Shown here in pieces: positions 36,015-48,642 of a stretch of 64,000 nt of DNA. Both the position numbers and the translations under genes were made by a program. Each line of letters begins with the position of its first letter. Position 1 is the stretch's first letter. The notes under the pieces are model-generated. The model did no database searches. It saw only the letters and a list, made by a program, of their open reading frames with translations, and was not told the DNA's origin. The stretch is from Entophlyctis helioformis (Eukaryota; Chytridiomycota; Chytridiomycetes; Chytridiales; Chytriomycetaceae): positions 59,052 through 123,051 of the forward strand of contig JAHLKH010000068.1 of NCBI GenBank assembly GCA_025526915.1, given 5' to 3'.

Positions 36015-37868
36015 ATGTTCAACGTGCTGCAGCACCGACCGCTGCTCGTGGCTGGCACCGCTGTGCGCCGTGGTGGGTTGCATGCGTGCGTGCGTGCGTG
36101 CGTGCGTGTGTGCCTGTGTCCGGGCATGCCGACACTGACCGAGGGACTGGCGCCGCACCGACAGGCGCCGCAGCGGCACCGGCCAGACTGCCCGTCATGC
36201 AGCCTGCCCGCTTCGCACATGCAGCGCCAGCACAACAGCGGCCGTCTGTCCGCTTCAACAGCACTGGCAGCAGCGGCAGCAGCGGCAGCGCTTCCTCGTC
36301 TGCACCTCACCTCGAGCCCATCGACCCGATTCCGTACCTGCTCACGGGCGTGGCGGCGGTGGCCGGCATCGCCGGGTCGGTGCTCGCCTACGTGTACCTC
36401 ACCGACACCCGCGCATCCGTGTACAAGTGGCTCGGCATGCCGCTGATGCATGCCCTCTACGATCCCGAGGAGGGCCACAAGCTGTCCATCTGGCTGGCCA
36501 AGCACGGGCTTGTGCCTCGCGAACGCACCACGGACGACGAGCTGCTCAAGATCCAGGTGCGTTGGTTGGGCGGACAGACGACGGTGATGGCTGACGACGG
36601 ATCGACTGACGGATCGACCGACTGACATGCGCTGACGTGGCAGCTGTGGGGCAAGACCGTGACCAATCCGCTTGGTCTGGCTGCTGGATACGACAAGCAT
36701 GCCGAGGCCGTCGACTCGCTCTTTGGCTTTGGTTTTGGCCTGGTCGAGATTGGCAGTGTGACTCCCAAGCCTCAGGTCAGCCGCTCGCCGTGCATGCGCT
36801 TGGGGCATGTGCCGATCGTGCGCTAACGCTTGTGCGATGCAGCCGGGCAACCCCAAGCCGCGCATGTTCCGTCTGCCGCAGGACAAGGCTGTGATCAACC
36901 GCTACGGCTTCAACTCGGAGGGCCACGGCGAGGTCGCCAAGCGTCTGCAAGCCCGCATCCGCCGATTCCTGTACCGCAACGCGTCTGCCGACTCGTCGCC
37001 AACCCCGAGTCGTGGTTCCAGGGCGTCGACGCCACGGCCGTGACCAAGACGGCCACGCCGCCGCGCAACCGGTCTCTCCAGCCCGACCGGCTCCTCGGCG
37101 TCAACCTCGGCAAAAACAAGACATCACCGGCCGACTCCAACGACGACTACGTGGCGGGCATCGCGGCCCTCGGCGCGTACGCCGACTACCTCGTCATCAA
37201 CATCTCCAGCCCCAACACGCCCGGCCTGCGTGCACTGCAGCGCCGCGAGCCCATCGAGCGGCTGCTCCGCGACGCGAAAACCGCCCGCGACACCCTGCTG
37301 CCGGCCGGCCACCGGCCCCCGCTGCTCGTCAAGATCGCCCCGGACCTCGGCGACAGCGAGATCGAGGACGTTGCAGCCGTGGTCGCCAGCGTCGGTGTGG
37401 ACGGTGTCATTATCTCCAACACGACCATCTCGCGGCCCGACACTCTGGCTTCTGGTGCGTGTGTCTGCGTGTGTCTGCGTGTGTCTGCGTGTGTTGACTT
37501 GTCCGCTTGTGTGCCACTCCCTTTGACTGACTCCCCCGCGACGACTGTGCATCGCCAGACACGAAACTTTCGCGCGAGTTTGGCGGTCTGTCTGGCCCGC
37601 CCGTCCTGCCGCTCGCCCTCCGCGTCGTCTCGCGCTTCTATGCCCTCACGGGCGGCTCTGTGCCCATCATTGGCTGCGGCGGCATCCGCACTGCCGAGGA
37701 TGCCCTCGCGTTTGCGGCTGCCGGCGCGTCGGCCGTGCAAGTGTACACGGCGCTCGGCTATGAAGGCCCGGCCTTGTGCACGACATCAAGGTTGGCGTCA
37801 CGGACATTCTGTCCAAGCGTGGCGTCACGTGGTCGGATGTTGTTGGTGCTGACCACCGTCGTGCATGA
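36015..37868 (+). CDS. DHODH: Dihydroorotate dehydrogenase, class 2 (mitochondrial)
   Basis: Five exons: 36015-36072, 36165-36556, 36644-36775, 36843-37454 and 37559-37868, giving about 501 residues. A mitochondrial presequence is followed by one helix ([20 protein letters not shown]) that anchors class 2 enzymes in the inner membrane. The FMN barrel is evident: [65 protein letters not shown] with the class 2 catalytic Ser, [22 protein letters not shown], and [11 protein letters not shown]. The enzyme oxidises dihydroorotate to orotate, passing electrons to quinone. Two single-base deletions break frame, near 36990 and at about 37774; beyond the second, the alternative frame supplies the expected C-terminus. 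Indel errors are more likely than a pseudogene. Confidence 0.9.
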
Positions 37869-38545
37869 GGACCGCACACACCACCACACCACACCACACA
37901 CACACCAAAGCCCTGCGAATACAGACACGCTCGAAAAGCCAATGCAAGTTGCAAACATTCATTCTTTCATGAATCAAGAGAGATAATATCCGCCACAGTT
38001 TTTACAGGCCCATGAAGTGGTAGTGCTCAGGGTCCTCTAGCAAGGGCGGGTTTCGACTCGATCTTCCACACAGCTTAGTTGAGCATTGACACGACTGCAA
38101 TAGGGGATGCAGACATGCCATGTAAAGACGCTCCGTGTGGTACAACCAGACAAGGCAAGCATGAAAAGCAAACACAAGCGAGGCAGTGGCATGCATGGAT
38201 GGCAACGGGAGCAACCAAAAGAGACAATGCGTTTGCATTTATAGGTTAGAGACGCAAAGTGGGGATAGTAATGAGTGCTGGTGTGGCTGTAGAGATGCAG
38301 GTAGTACAATCAAAACAAGCACAGGGCGGGAGGATGGGAATGGCATGGGTCCGTGTGATGTGGTGTGCACGCGATGCATGCAAGGTAGGTGTAAAATGGC
38401 GCGCGAGAGAAAGAAGACAGAGAGAGAGAGAGAAGCGGAAGGAGGGGGACCATGCATGTACAAACAAACAAGAACACAATAAAGGCGCCGCAGCAGCAGG
38501 AGAGGCGCGGGTCGAGAAAGGGAGAAGCCCGGCGAGACGCGGCAT
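37869..38545. other. Convergent 3' region between DHODH and eRF1
   Basis: About 680 bases with no supported gene. The plus-strand DHODH and minus-strand eRF1 transcripts both end here. A short GA-rich run lies near 38402-38435. Confidence 0.5.
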
Positions 38546-40359
<1,814 letters not shown>

Positions 40360-40400
40360 TCAATAGTCGTGAGTCGTGGGCCAAGAAAAAAAAAACAATT

Positions 40401-41961
40401 TTACTTTGTGGACGACGGCGACGGCGACGCGAGCGGCACAAGGGGCGGGTTGATCACGACGGATTCGGGCAGCGCGATGGACTCGTTGCCGTTGGACCAC
40501 TCGAGCACGAGCCGCAGCGACGCCGAGTCGTGCACCCACTCGGCCGTGTCGCCCACGGCCACAAAGTACGAGTGGCCGTCGGTCGGCGACAGCGCAACCA
40601 CAATGTTGGGATCGCCGTGTCGGATGTGCTGGATCAGCAGCTTCTCGAGCGGCTTGGGGATCGCCTCCCACTCGCACTCGCTGCCGACCGTCAAGGCGTC
40701 CCGCGGCCACAGCGTCCCACGGGCATAGCGTCAGATGTGTCCCAGCACAGGCTCAACTCGGTCTGCATGCAGGTGCAAGCGCATCGGCCAAGCGCATGTC
40801 GCGATCACAGCACTCACCCGTCTGCAAAGCGCACAAACCAGCCACCGTAGCCGGAGATGGCGACCCGGTCGAGAGGCGCATCCGACCTCGTTCGCCTCCG
40901 CAGCAGCTCGTCCAGTCCAGTCGGCAGCCGCTCCCACGCCATCGTGCCGTCGTCGCGCGTCAGCAGCCATCCGCCGCCCGGCGCAAACACGAGCGACTTC
41001 AGCTCAGAGTCCACGGGCGGATCCTGCAGCGCGTCCTTGAGCTTGCCGTACAGCGGGAACCCAGACGTGGCAAAGCTGCCGTCAGAAAACACGGTGATCC
41101 ACTGGTTCATCTCGGGCATCGACATGCTCTGCACAGACGGCAGATGCTTCATGCGGCCGTACAGCTTCGTGTGCAGCATGGGCGGGATGTTCTCCCACGC
41201 GGACGAGCCGTCTGACCAGCGCACGTAAAAGGCGCCGCGCGGCCCAAACGCCATGTACACCACATCCCGCTCGGGCTCTTCCTCCACCGCAACGCCGTCA
41301 ACAGGCTCCTTCTTTGGCCCGTGGATCCGCGCAGAGTTCTGCACGGCGGGCGGCTCCGGCGACAAGGTTCGCTGTTGCGCATCGTCTATGCCATGGCTGC
41401 TTGCTCCGTCGTGCACCTGCTCTTCCTCCTGTGCGTGCGCCTGCAGATGTTGCTGCTGCTGCTCTTCGTTGTCGTTGCCGTTGTTGCCGTTGGGCGATGG
41501 AGAGGACAGAGTCGATGATGTGGCGTCGGCATGGACCGAGACGTTCAATGGCGGCGGTGCATCAGTGCCCGCATCGGCAGCATCCGTATCGGCGGCGACA
41601 AGCTTGTCTGGACAGCAGCAGTGTCAGTGTCAGTGCCGGTCGTGGGCGGACTGGCCGTCTGAAAGGGCGGCACAGTGCAGCACAGCACAGCACAGCACCG
41701 CACAGAAGCAGAGGTGGGCACCAAGAGCACGACAGCGGCGTGGCTTCAACTTGCGGCTCCCGCCTACTGGTTCGAGCTCGGATGGCGAGCCAGTCGGGCT
41801 GATGGTAGCTGGAGGGGCAAGAGAGAGAGAGAGAGAGAGACTGCAAGCTCACCTGCGGCCGGGTGCTGCTGTCCTTGCTGCTGCTCTTGTTGTGCCAGCT
41901 GTCCCAGTTGCAGCTGCTGTGCCTGCTGCTGCAGCTCATCGACGTCTTTGCTTTCGGCCAT
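40401..41961 (-). CDS. Unrecognised protein of tandem G-W-x-V-R-x-x-D-G/W-E-x-I-P repeats
   Basis: Three exons, 41961-41853, 41607-40818 and 40680-40401, give 392 residues. A Gln-rich N-terminal helix (ELQQQAQQLQLGQLAQQEQQ) and a disordered acidic region are followed by repeats of about 55-65 residues. Three aligned copies read GAFYVRWSDGSSAWENIP, GGWLLTRDDGTMAWERLP and GGWFVRFADGECEWEAIP. Degenerate versions (QWITVFSDGSFATSGFP and SYFVAVGDTAEWV) lie between and after them. The repeat looks like beta-hairpins followed by a helix, so a beta-propeller-like or solenoid fold is plausible. I do not recognise a named family. The gene shares a short divergent promoter with the ATPase inhibitor gene. 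Confidence 0.75.
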
Positions 41962-42359
41962 GCCCTGGCCAGCGCATCACACCATGAGGTGAGAGTCAGC
42001 AGCATGCATGAGCGGCCAGTGGGCGGCCAGTGGGCGGCCAGTGGACAACTCAACAAGTGCGCTGCGACACCAACCGAGATTGCCCTGTGGCCCGTTGGGT
42101 TGATGGCGACGAACATTGATGCCGGAATGGCACGATGGAACACTTGTCACGTGAACAGCACGTGAACAGCACGTGATCAACCTGCCTTGCCCTCAACTTC
42201 GACAATCGTATCCGGCCTCCCGATCAACACAACAACTCACATCCTTGTAGGTGGCATGGTGGCATGGTGGCATGGTGGCATGCTCCAAGATGTGCGCCGT
42301 CGACTGGCCGTCCATGCTGGCTGCTGACGCTCGCTGGCATTGGCATGGCATGGCATGGC
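41962..42359. promoter_or_regulatory. Divergent promoter region with three phased CACGTG boxes
   Basis: Between the repeat-protein gene and the IF1 gene, CACGTG occurs at 42148, 42159 and 42170, exactly 11 bases apart. The region also holds three GGCCAGTGGGC copies (about 42013-42045) and CATGG repeats at 42251-42283 and 42338-42362. Binding by a Cbf1/bHLH-type factor is inferred from the CACGTGA motif. Confidence 0.6.
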
Positions 42360-42383
42360 ATGCTTTCAAAACCCCTCAAGATC

Positions 42384-43044
42384 ATGCTGCGCTCGCTCGT
42401 CTCCGCCGCCGTCTCGACCTCTGCCGTCCGTCTGCCGGCCACTGCCCAGTCTGTCGCGGCTGCTGCCTCGTACACCGACGGTGCCATCCGCGGCGGTGGC
42501 GGCTCGTTCGCCCGCAAGGAGTCTGCCGAGGAGGACCGCTACGCCCACGAGCACGAGCTCGCGGCCATCCGCAAGCTCAAGGCTGAGCTCTCGAAGCGCG
42601 AGGCCGCCGTTGCGCAGAAGCTCGTTGACGCCGGCGTCACTCCTCCCGCTGCCGAGCCCGAGGCGTCGTCTGCCTCGTACACCAGGCCCGAGTCTCTTGG
42701 CGCTTCGACCGTCGACTCGTCGTACGGCGGCGCTGTCCGCTCTGGCGGCGGTTCCTTTGGGTTCGTTCTGCCTGGCTGAGCGTGACAGCGTGACTGTGAC
42801 TGTGTGACTGCGCGACTGACCGACTTGGCTGCTGTGCAATCCCTCTCGTGCATGCATGCGCACTTGTGCCTCTTGGACTCGCTGCGGACGGGTGGATGTA
42901 TGATGCCGGCTCTACTGCTGCTGCTGCTGCTGCTGCTCCAACAGCAAGAGAGAGGCTGCCGAGGAGGGCAAGTACGTCCGCGAGCACGAGCGTGAGAAGA
43001 TCGCTCACCTCAAGGAGGAGCTCGCCAAGAAGGGCAAGAACTAA
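42384..43044 (+). CDS. Mitochondrial F1F0-ATPase inhibitor with two IF1 domains
   Basis: Two exons, 42384-42760 and 42945-43044, give 158 residues. A Met at 42360 in the same frame is an alternative start; the one used begins a mitochondrial presequence (MLRSLVSAAVSTSAVRLP). The first IF1 unit reads RGGGGSFARKESAEEDRYAH and continues as a charged coiled coil (AAIRKLKAELSKREA). A Pro/Ser linker leads to a second unit, RSGGGSFG joined across the intron to KREAAEEGKYVREHEREKI. IF1 proteins block ATP hydrolysis by mitochondrial ATP synthase when the matrix becomes acidic. The family normally has one such unit per chain. The donor is GTTCGT, which is unusual, but the join restores a textbook IF1 motif. 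Confidence 0.85.
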
Positions 43045-43364
43045 GCGCTCGCTCTGTCTCCAAGCCAAACACCTCGTACGCCTGTTACCACCCGGCCTCG
43101 TAGCCCCCATTTACATCCACCCGTCCATCATGATCACCCCCAATGAACGCACCTCTGCACTCACAACTCTCGCTGCCTTTCCTGCTGTGAATCACTGACG
43201 TGTGACTCACAATGACGATCTCGCGGGCACTCACCTCACGCACACCTCACGCACGCCACTCCAGACGCTTCATTGACGAGGCCGCTCATGGACCGCACAC
43301 GTCATCTGCCAAGGAGCCGAAAGCATTCTCGACGCCAAAGTAACCTCTCACCACATCCACCACA

Positions 43365-44838
43365 ATGGCTGCCAAAGTGCTCCTTGACGACTACCGCAAG
43401 TTCCCATACTTGGCCATTGGCCCGCTCTTCAGTGCGGTCGCATCGCTCGGCGGCATCTACGGCATGTTCGTGTTCTCGCGGCGCATCCTTGATCGCATCA
43501 TGACCTCGAAGCCGCTAAAGGCCATGCTCTTTGCGCTGCTCGGTCTCAATGCGCTGGCAATTGTTTTCCAGGTCGCAGAGAGTATTCACGTTCACAGCGA
43601 CGTGTTCCAATGGCCGTAGGTCGATCTGCCATGGTGTGGCTGTTGCGTGAAAGGTGGGCTGACTGCTGCTTGACTGCTGCGACGCATTGGCCTGGCCGCA
43701 TGTACCGTGTCTGCCTCAGCCTAATCTTCCGCAACTGGACGTATGCCCTCTCCAACTTGTGTCTTCACATGATGCAGATTGTAAGAGCCGGACTCGCCGG
43801 CCAATTGTCGGACTCGGCGCACTGACGTTTTCGTTCGCTTTGGCAGGAGGTATGCGGCGCTCGGCTCACAACGCGTAAATCGATCTCCGCAGCCCAATCA
43901 CTCACACACTGCGCCAGATCCTGGTCACATTCAATAGAGGGTTGAATATCGTCAAGTGGCTCAAGGACCACAACATTGGGCGATTGCGTCTTGCTGCGCT
44001 GCTCTTTCATTTCACCAGCAACGGACCCTTGTACCTCGAGGAGATTGCCATCTCGTACTACAACCCGCAAAAGGGCGTGAGTCTGGACCCACGTCGCTCG
44101 TCCATGCGTGCCACTAACCGGGACGCACCTTGACAGTGGGGCACGATCAGCTCGGGGCTGTTCACCATCTATGCGGGAGCGTTTGGAGTCACAACAAACA
44201 TCCTCATTCTCAGAAGCCTCAAGGACAATCTGAAGATCACAAGCAATGGCACGCCCAACCGCATCAAACGCAGCTCATCGTCAAATCAGTCGGGCAACAA
44301 GCCAAAGACTCTAAGAATGGCCGAGATGGGCAAGGATGCCGATTCTGGCTTCAGCAAGAAGGTGCCATCGCCTGGAACGGATATCCCTCTGCGTCGACCA
44401 TCAAAAGGTAGCACCTTCAGGTCGCTTGCTTCGATCCGCACGCAGTCGTCGTTCTATGTTCAGATTGATCTCAAGACATGGATGTGCATCCTGCTTGCAC
44501 TGGACGCGACGGCTGCTGTCATCTTTGTTCCATACATTATCGTAAAGGCGCCGCCAGTACGTCTTGTTGCCATCGGTCCTGGCTTGCGTGGCACGACTGA
44601 CTCGTTTGTGTTCCAGGGCACGCTTGTCTACAAGCTCATCTACGTGATGCAGCAGGTCCTGATTGGCACCGTTGGCGTGCACATGGTTGCCGAGTCCATC
44701 GTCTTTGATTCCATTGCACGCATGTTCTCCAATGCCATCTCCAAGCCTCGCGGCCTCGATAACAATCAGATCGGCGGAACAAGTAGCACATCAGCAACAG
44801 GGTCCGCCGTGGGTGCAATAGGGTCTGCGGCCATCTAG
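43365..44838 (+). CDS. Seven-helix membrane protein A of a tandem family
   Basis: Five exons: 43365-43615, 43720-43780, 43918-44076, 44137-44556 and 44617-44838, giving 370 residues. Seven hydrophobic segments are visible, in order: LAIGPLFSAVASLGGIYGMF, MLFALLGLNALAIVFQVAES, the RNWTYALSNLCLHMMQI segment, LAALLFHFTSNGPLYLEE, GLFTIYAGAFGVTTNILIL, ILLALDATAAVIFVPYII, and IYVMQQVLIGTVGVHMVAES. The loop between helices 5 and 6 is about 80 residues, basic and Ser-rich, as in receptor-like 7TM proteins. I do not recognise the family. Exon lengths 251, 61 and 159 are identical in copies A, B and C. Confidence 0.85.
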
Positions 44839-45026
44839 TCGTCAGCGCCTAAGAGCCACGCGCAGTACATTGTGGCCTGTCAGCATTGCTGGATACTGGT
44901 CACTCTACGTGCTGCTCGGATTCTGCACAATGCATAAAGTCTGTGACGTCATCTCCAAACTCGCGATATCCTTTACAGTGCATTTCCCGACTATCTGACT
45001 GCATTCTTGCCCAGTATCTTGCCGCA

Positions 45027-46646
45027 ATGGCCTCAAAGATATCCTTTGCAGACTATGGCCCGTCGCCGTACTTTGCCCTGGGACCGATCTCGTGTTTCAT
45101 GGGTGCAGTCAGCAGCTTCTATGGCACGATTGTGTTTGTCCGCCGCCTCTTGGACCGCATTGCCAAGTCGCAGCCGCTCAAGCCAATGGGGTTCGCGCTG
45201 ATCGGCCTTAACGTGCTTGCGTTTGCCTTTCAGATCTCAGAGGTCATCTTCATTCACAGCGATGACTTTCCATGGCCGTGAGTAGCATTCTTGCTACCCT
45301 GTGGGTTGTGGATGCGAGTGCGGCGGCTAACTGCGGCTGTGATCGTCCGTAGCCTCATCTTTCGCAACTGGATGTTTAACCTGTCCGTCATCTGCCTCCA
45401 TATCATGCAGATTGTAAGTGCTTGGCTTCGCCGCGCATTGTCTATCCGCAAGCTTCTGCGGTCGCTGACGTTGTCGTCTCACAGGAGGTATAGCAGCCCA
45501 TGAAAACACACTCTTGGCATCATGCTAATCATCACCCATGCGACCCACAGATCTTGATGACATTTAATGGCGCACTGGGTGTCATCAAATGGCTCAAACC
45601 ACAGCACATTGTGGCCCTTCGCTGCATCGCAGTCGCACTTCATGTGCTGTGCATGTGGCCAATCTACCTCGAAGAGATCTTTCTGTCGTTTTACAACCCA
45701 TACAAGCCGGTCAGTGCATGCATGCCGAGTCCACCAACCTCATTGACGACTTACCCAACCCCGCGAGACAGCTGTGGACGCTCAGCGCCGGCCTGTTTTC
45801 CTTTTACGCGGGCATCTTTGGCATCACAACCAACATCTTCATCCTCCGATCGTACAAGGCCAACCTCAAGCTGAACCCGGTCCGAGCCAGCCAAACCAAT
45901 CGTTCCAAAGGCAGGCCGTCTGTGGTAGCCAAGGGAAACGGAGACAGCAACGGCCGTCCGGCAACCCTCAAGGTTTTCAGTTCGTCGCCCGTCAGTCCGC
46001 TTGATCAGTCGTCTGACGAGCCAGAGCCTGCATCCAATGCCAAGGCTTCCGGCCCAGTATCGTCTCGATCGAGTTTGGTTCCATTGCCGTTTGGCGGACG
46101 CCGCTCAAGTGCCGCAATGAGATCGCGGGCACCTGTCCAATCGCATAGTCCCAAGGCTGGATCCTCGCTCGACCTCAGCAGCTGGATATTCTTTCTGCTG
46201 GGTCTCGACGTGGCGGCTGGACTTGCCTTCATGTCGTTCATATGGCTGAGAGGACCACCGGTAAGTCGCGCCGCTCCAGCATCTAAAGTCTCTCGATCCA
46301 CACCGCTCAATCGCCGTGCCAATAGGGATCCCTGTTGTTCAAGCTCGACTACCTGATGCAGGAGATTGCAGTCGGCATCGCTGGCATACACATGGCCGCT
46401 GAAACGATCGTGTTTGACGCCATTGTGCGCATGTTCTCAAATGCCATTTCCAGCACTCGCCTTGTCAAACTCGGTCCAGGCGGCCAGGCGAGCAGCATGA
46501 CAGGCACAGAAACAGGGACTGGGACAGGAGCGGACTCTGCAATCATGGCCACTGCTGGCACATCTGGCACATCTGGCACATCTGGCACATCTGGCACATC
46601 TGGCAGCCAGTTTGGTGGACGCAGTCCTATCGCACATCGCCAATAA
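45027..46646 (+). CDS. Seven-helix membrane protein B of a tandem family
   Basis: Five exons: 45027-45277, 45353-45413, 45551-45709, 45772-46260 and 46326-46646, giving 426 residues. It aligns with copy A throughout: PYFALGPISCFMGAVSSFYG, the RNWMFNLSVICLHIMQI helix, PIYLEEIFLSFYNPYKP, FYAGIFGITTNIFILRSY, and IHMAAETIVFDAIVRMFSNA. The helix 5-6 loop is longer (~130 residues) and Ser/Pro-rich. Its C-terminal tail ends with five TSG repeats encoded by a perfect 9-base unit (about 46557-46604). Family unknown; a membrane receptor or transporter-like role is inferred only from topology. Confidence 0.85.
46557..46604 (+). repeat. 9-base coding repeat (ACATCTGGC) in 7TM protein B
   Basis: Five or so copies encode Thr-Ser-Gly repeats in the cytosolic tail. 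Copy number is likely variable between strains. Confidence 0.85.
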
Positions 46647-46727
46647 ACCATGCCGCCATTGTTTTGGCGTCTTACAGATCGAAGCGGCACTCTAAACTTT
46701 CCTTTGACCACGCCGAAAACCAGCACA

Positions 46728-48472
46728 ATGAGCAAGATTGACTGGGCGGACTATGTGGCAAATCCAGCCGCATTCGTTTTCGGCCCAGTCGGCAACCTGC
46801 TCGGCGCTGCAGCCGGCGCCTACGGGTTCACCATCTTCACAAAGCGGGCCATTGCTCGCTACAAGGCTTCCAAACCGATCCGGCCCATGTTGATCACCCT
46901 CATGGGCATCAACCTTATCGCCATCTTCAATCAGGGTGCCGAGTTTGTTTACATTCATAGCGGGTGGCTTACTGGCCCGTGAGTGGCTTTGTGTGTGCAG
47001 CTAGGCATTGTGGCTCAGTCGCATTGGAGCCGACTCACTGACAAATGTTCCGTGGCCAACGACCCCGCCAGTCTGATCGCCCGCAACTGGTCGTACGCCT
47101 TGTCGTTCCTGTGTTTGCATATGCTGCAGATTGTAGGTTCCGCCTTGCATCTCAAAGCCCACTGCTGCAGAATGGCACTGACGGCAATATGTGCGATCCG
47201 CGATGCTGGATTGTTGGCATCAGGAGGTGCAGTGTGTCATTTTGGTCATTTTCATGCACAATGCAGGACACTGACGACGCCAGTAAACAGATTCTCAGGG
47301 CATTCAATGGCGGGTTGCGCTTGATATCGTTTCTGCAGGGCCGCCGATTGGACCGCATGCGCATTGTGGCCACCATCCTTCACTTTCTCATGATGAGCAC
47401 AACGTACTTGGAAGGCGCCGTTCTGCCTTACGACTACCCCAAGAAGATTGTGCGCGTCAAATGCCACGCCAGACGATACCACCGGGATATGTATGTACTG
47501 ATGCCTCGATATCCGCACAAGACAGATTGGTACATCTGTCTCGGCATTGTTTGCATTCTATGTCGCCATCTTTGGCGTCACGCAGAACGTCCTCATCATC
47601 CGCTCCATTCAGAATAACTCGCTCGACAAGAAGCATGCACTCAAGACGACTATCCGTGTTGGAGTCAAGAGCAGCATGCACTTGCCAAGAATAACGGGCG
47701 GCAGCAGCAACAGCTCTTCGGCCCAAAAGTCGAGCAAGAGCATTGCCAGCCGAGGCGGCACAGAAGGACGGAGCAATCACAAAATCACCATGTCAGGCAC
47801 ACTGCCTGCAGACTCGCCGTCTCTTCCTGAGCCAACACAGCCACCGCCCCAAGTATCATCGCCAACCACCATACATCAGCCATCCTCGGACGACTGGGCG
47901 GATGAGGTTGCACAAGAGTTGTTTGAGCAGCAAGTCCAGAATCGCAGCAAACAGAGCCAGCTTGACGAGCCTGACGGGATCCAGCAGCTGAAGCAGCCTG
48001 AGGATCAGCAAGACGCGACCGTGACAGCCCACACATCAGAAAGAACCCAGCTCCACCGCCGTGCTGCACCGCTACTGTCGTTCCAGATCGACCTCAAGCT
48101 ATGGATATATATACTCTTGGTCCTTGACTTTTTTGCAATCGTCATTTTTGTTCTTGGGTATGCCGTAACAGGACCAAAAGTACGTCGAGCATACCGTTGC
48201 ATGCAGTCTCCATGTCTTGACATCACCATTGCCGTTGCTTAACCGAATTTGACCATCACCACCGCGCGGTACAGGGGTCGTTCATCTTCAAGGTGTCCTA
48301 CGTGCTGCAGCAGCTGTCGTTTGGCATCATCGGCGTTCATGTGGCTGCCGAGACGATTGTGTTTGATACCATTGCGCGGACCTTTTCCAAAGCCATGATG
48401 CAAACACCGTCTGTCGGCGACGGCAGCGGCGCGGATACATTGGCGCAGGATGCAACGCTGAATTCCCGTTAG
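46728..48472 (+). CDS. Seven-helix membrane protein C of a tandem family
   Basis: Five exons: 46728-46978, 47072-47132, 47291-47449, 47526-48179 and 48275-48472, giving 440 residues. It starts 81 bases after the stop of copy B. Family features: PAAFVFGPVGNLLGAAAGAY, MLITLMGINLIAIFNQGAEF, RNWSYALSFLCLHMLQI, FYVAIFGVTQNVLIIRSI, the ILLVLDFFAIVIFVLGYAV helix, and VLQQLSFGIIGVHVAAETIV. The helix 5-6 loop is the longest of the four (~165 residues), Ser/Gln-rich. In the fourth exon the frame is fixed by homology to A and B, through an acceptor at 47525. Confidence 0.83.
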
Positions 48473-48642
48473 CCGCACTTGATCGCAATTTCACCCAAAC
48501 GTTTCCCCAAACGTTGCTGTTTGTGTCTTCCATCAAATATACTCTGTCGCGTCTCAAGCGTCTACATCTGCTTTCTCAGACGCCACCTCTTCGCCACCAT
48601 CACTCGAACCGGCGCTGCTCCACCTCACATCACCTACCGCAA

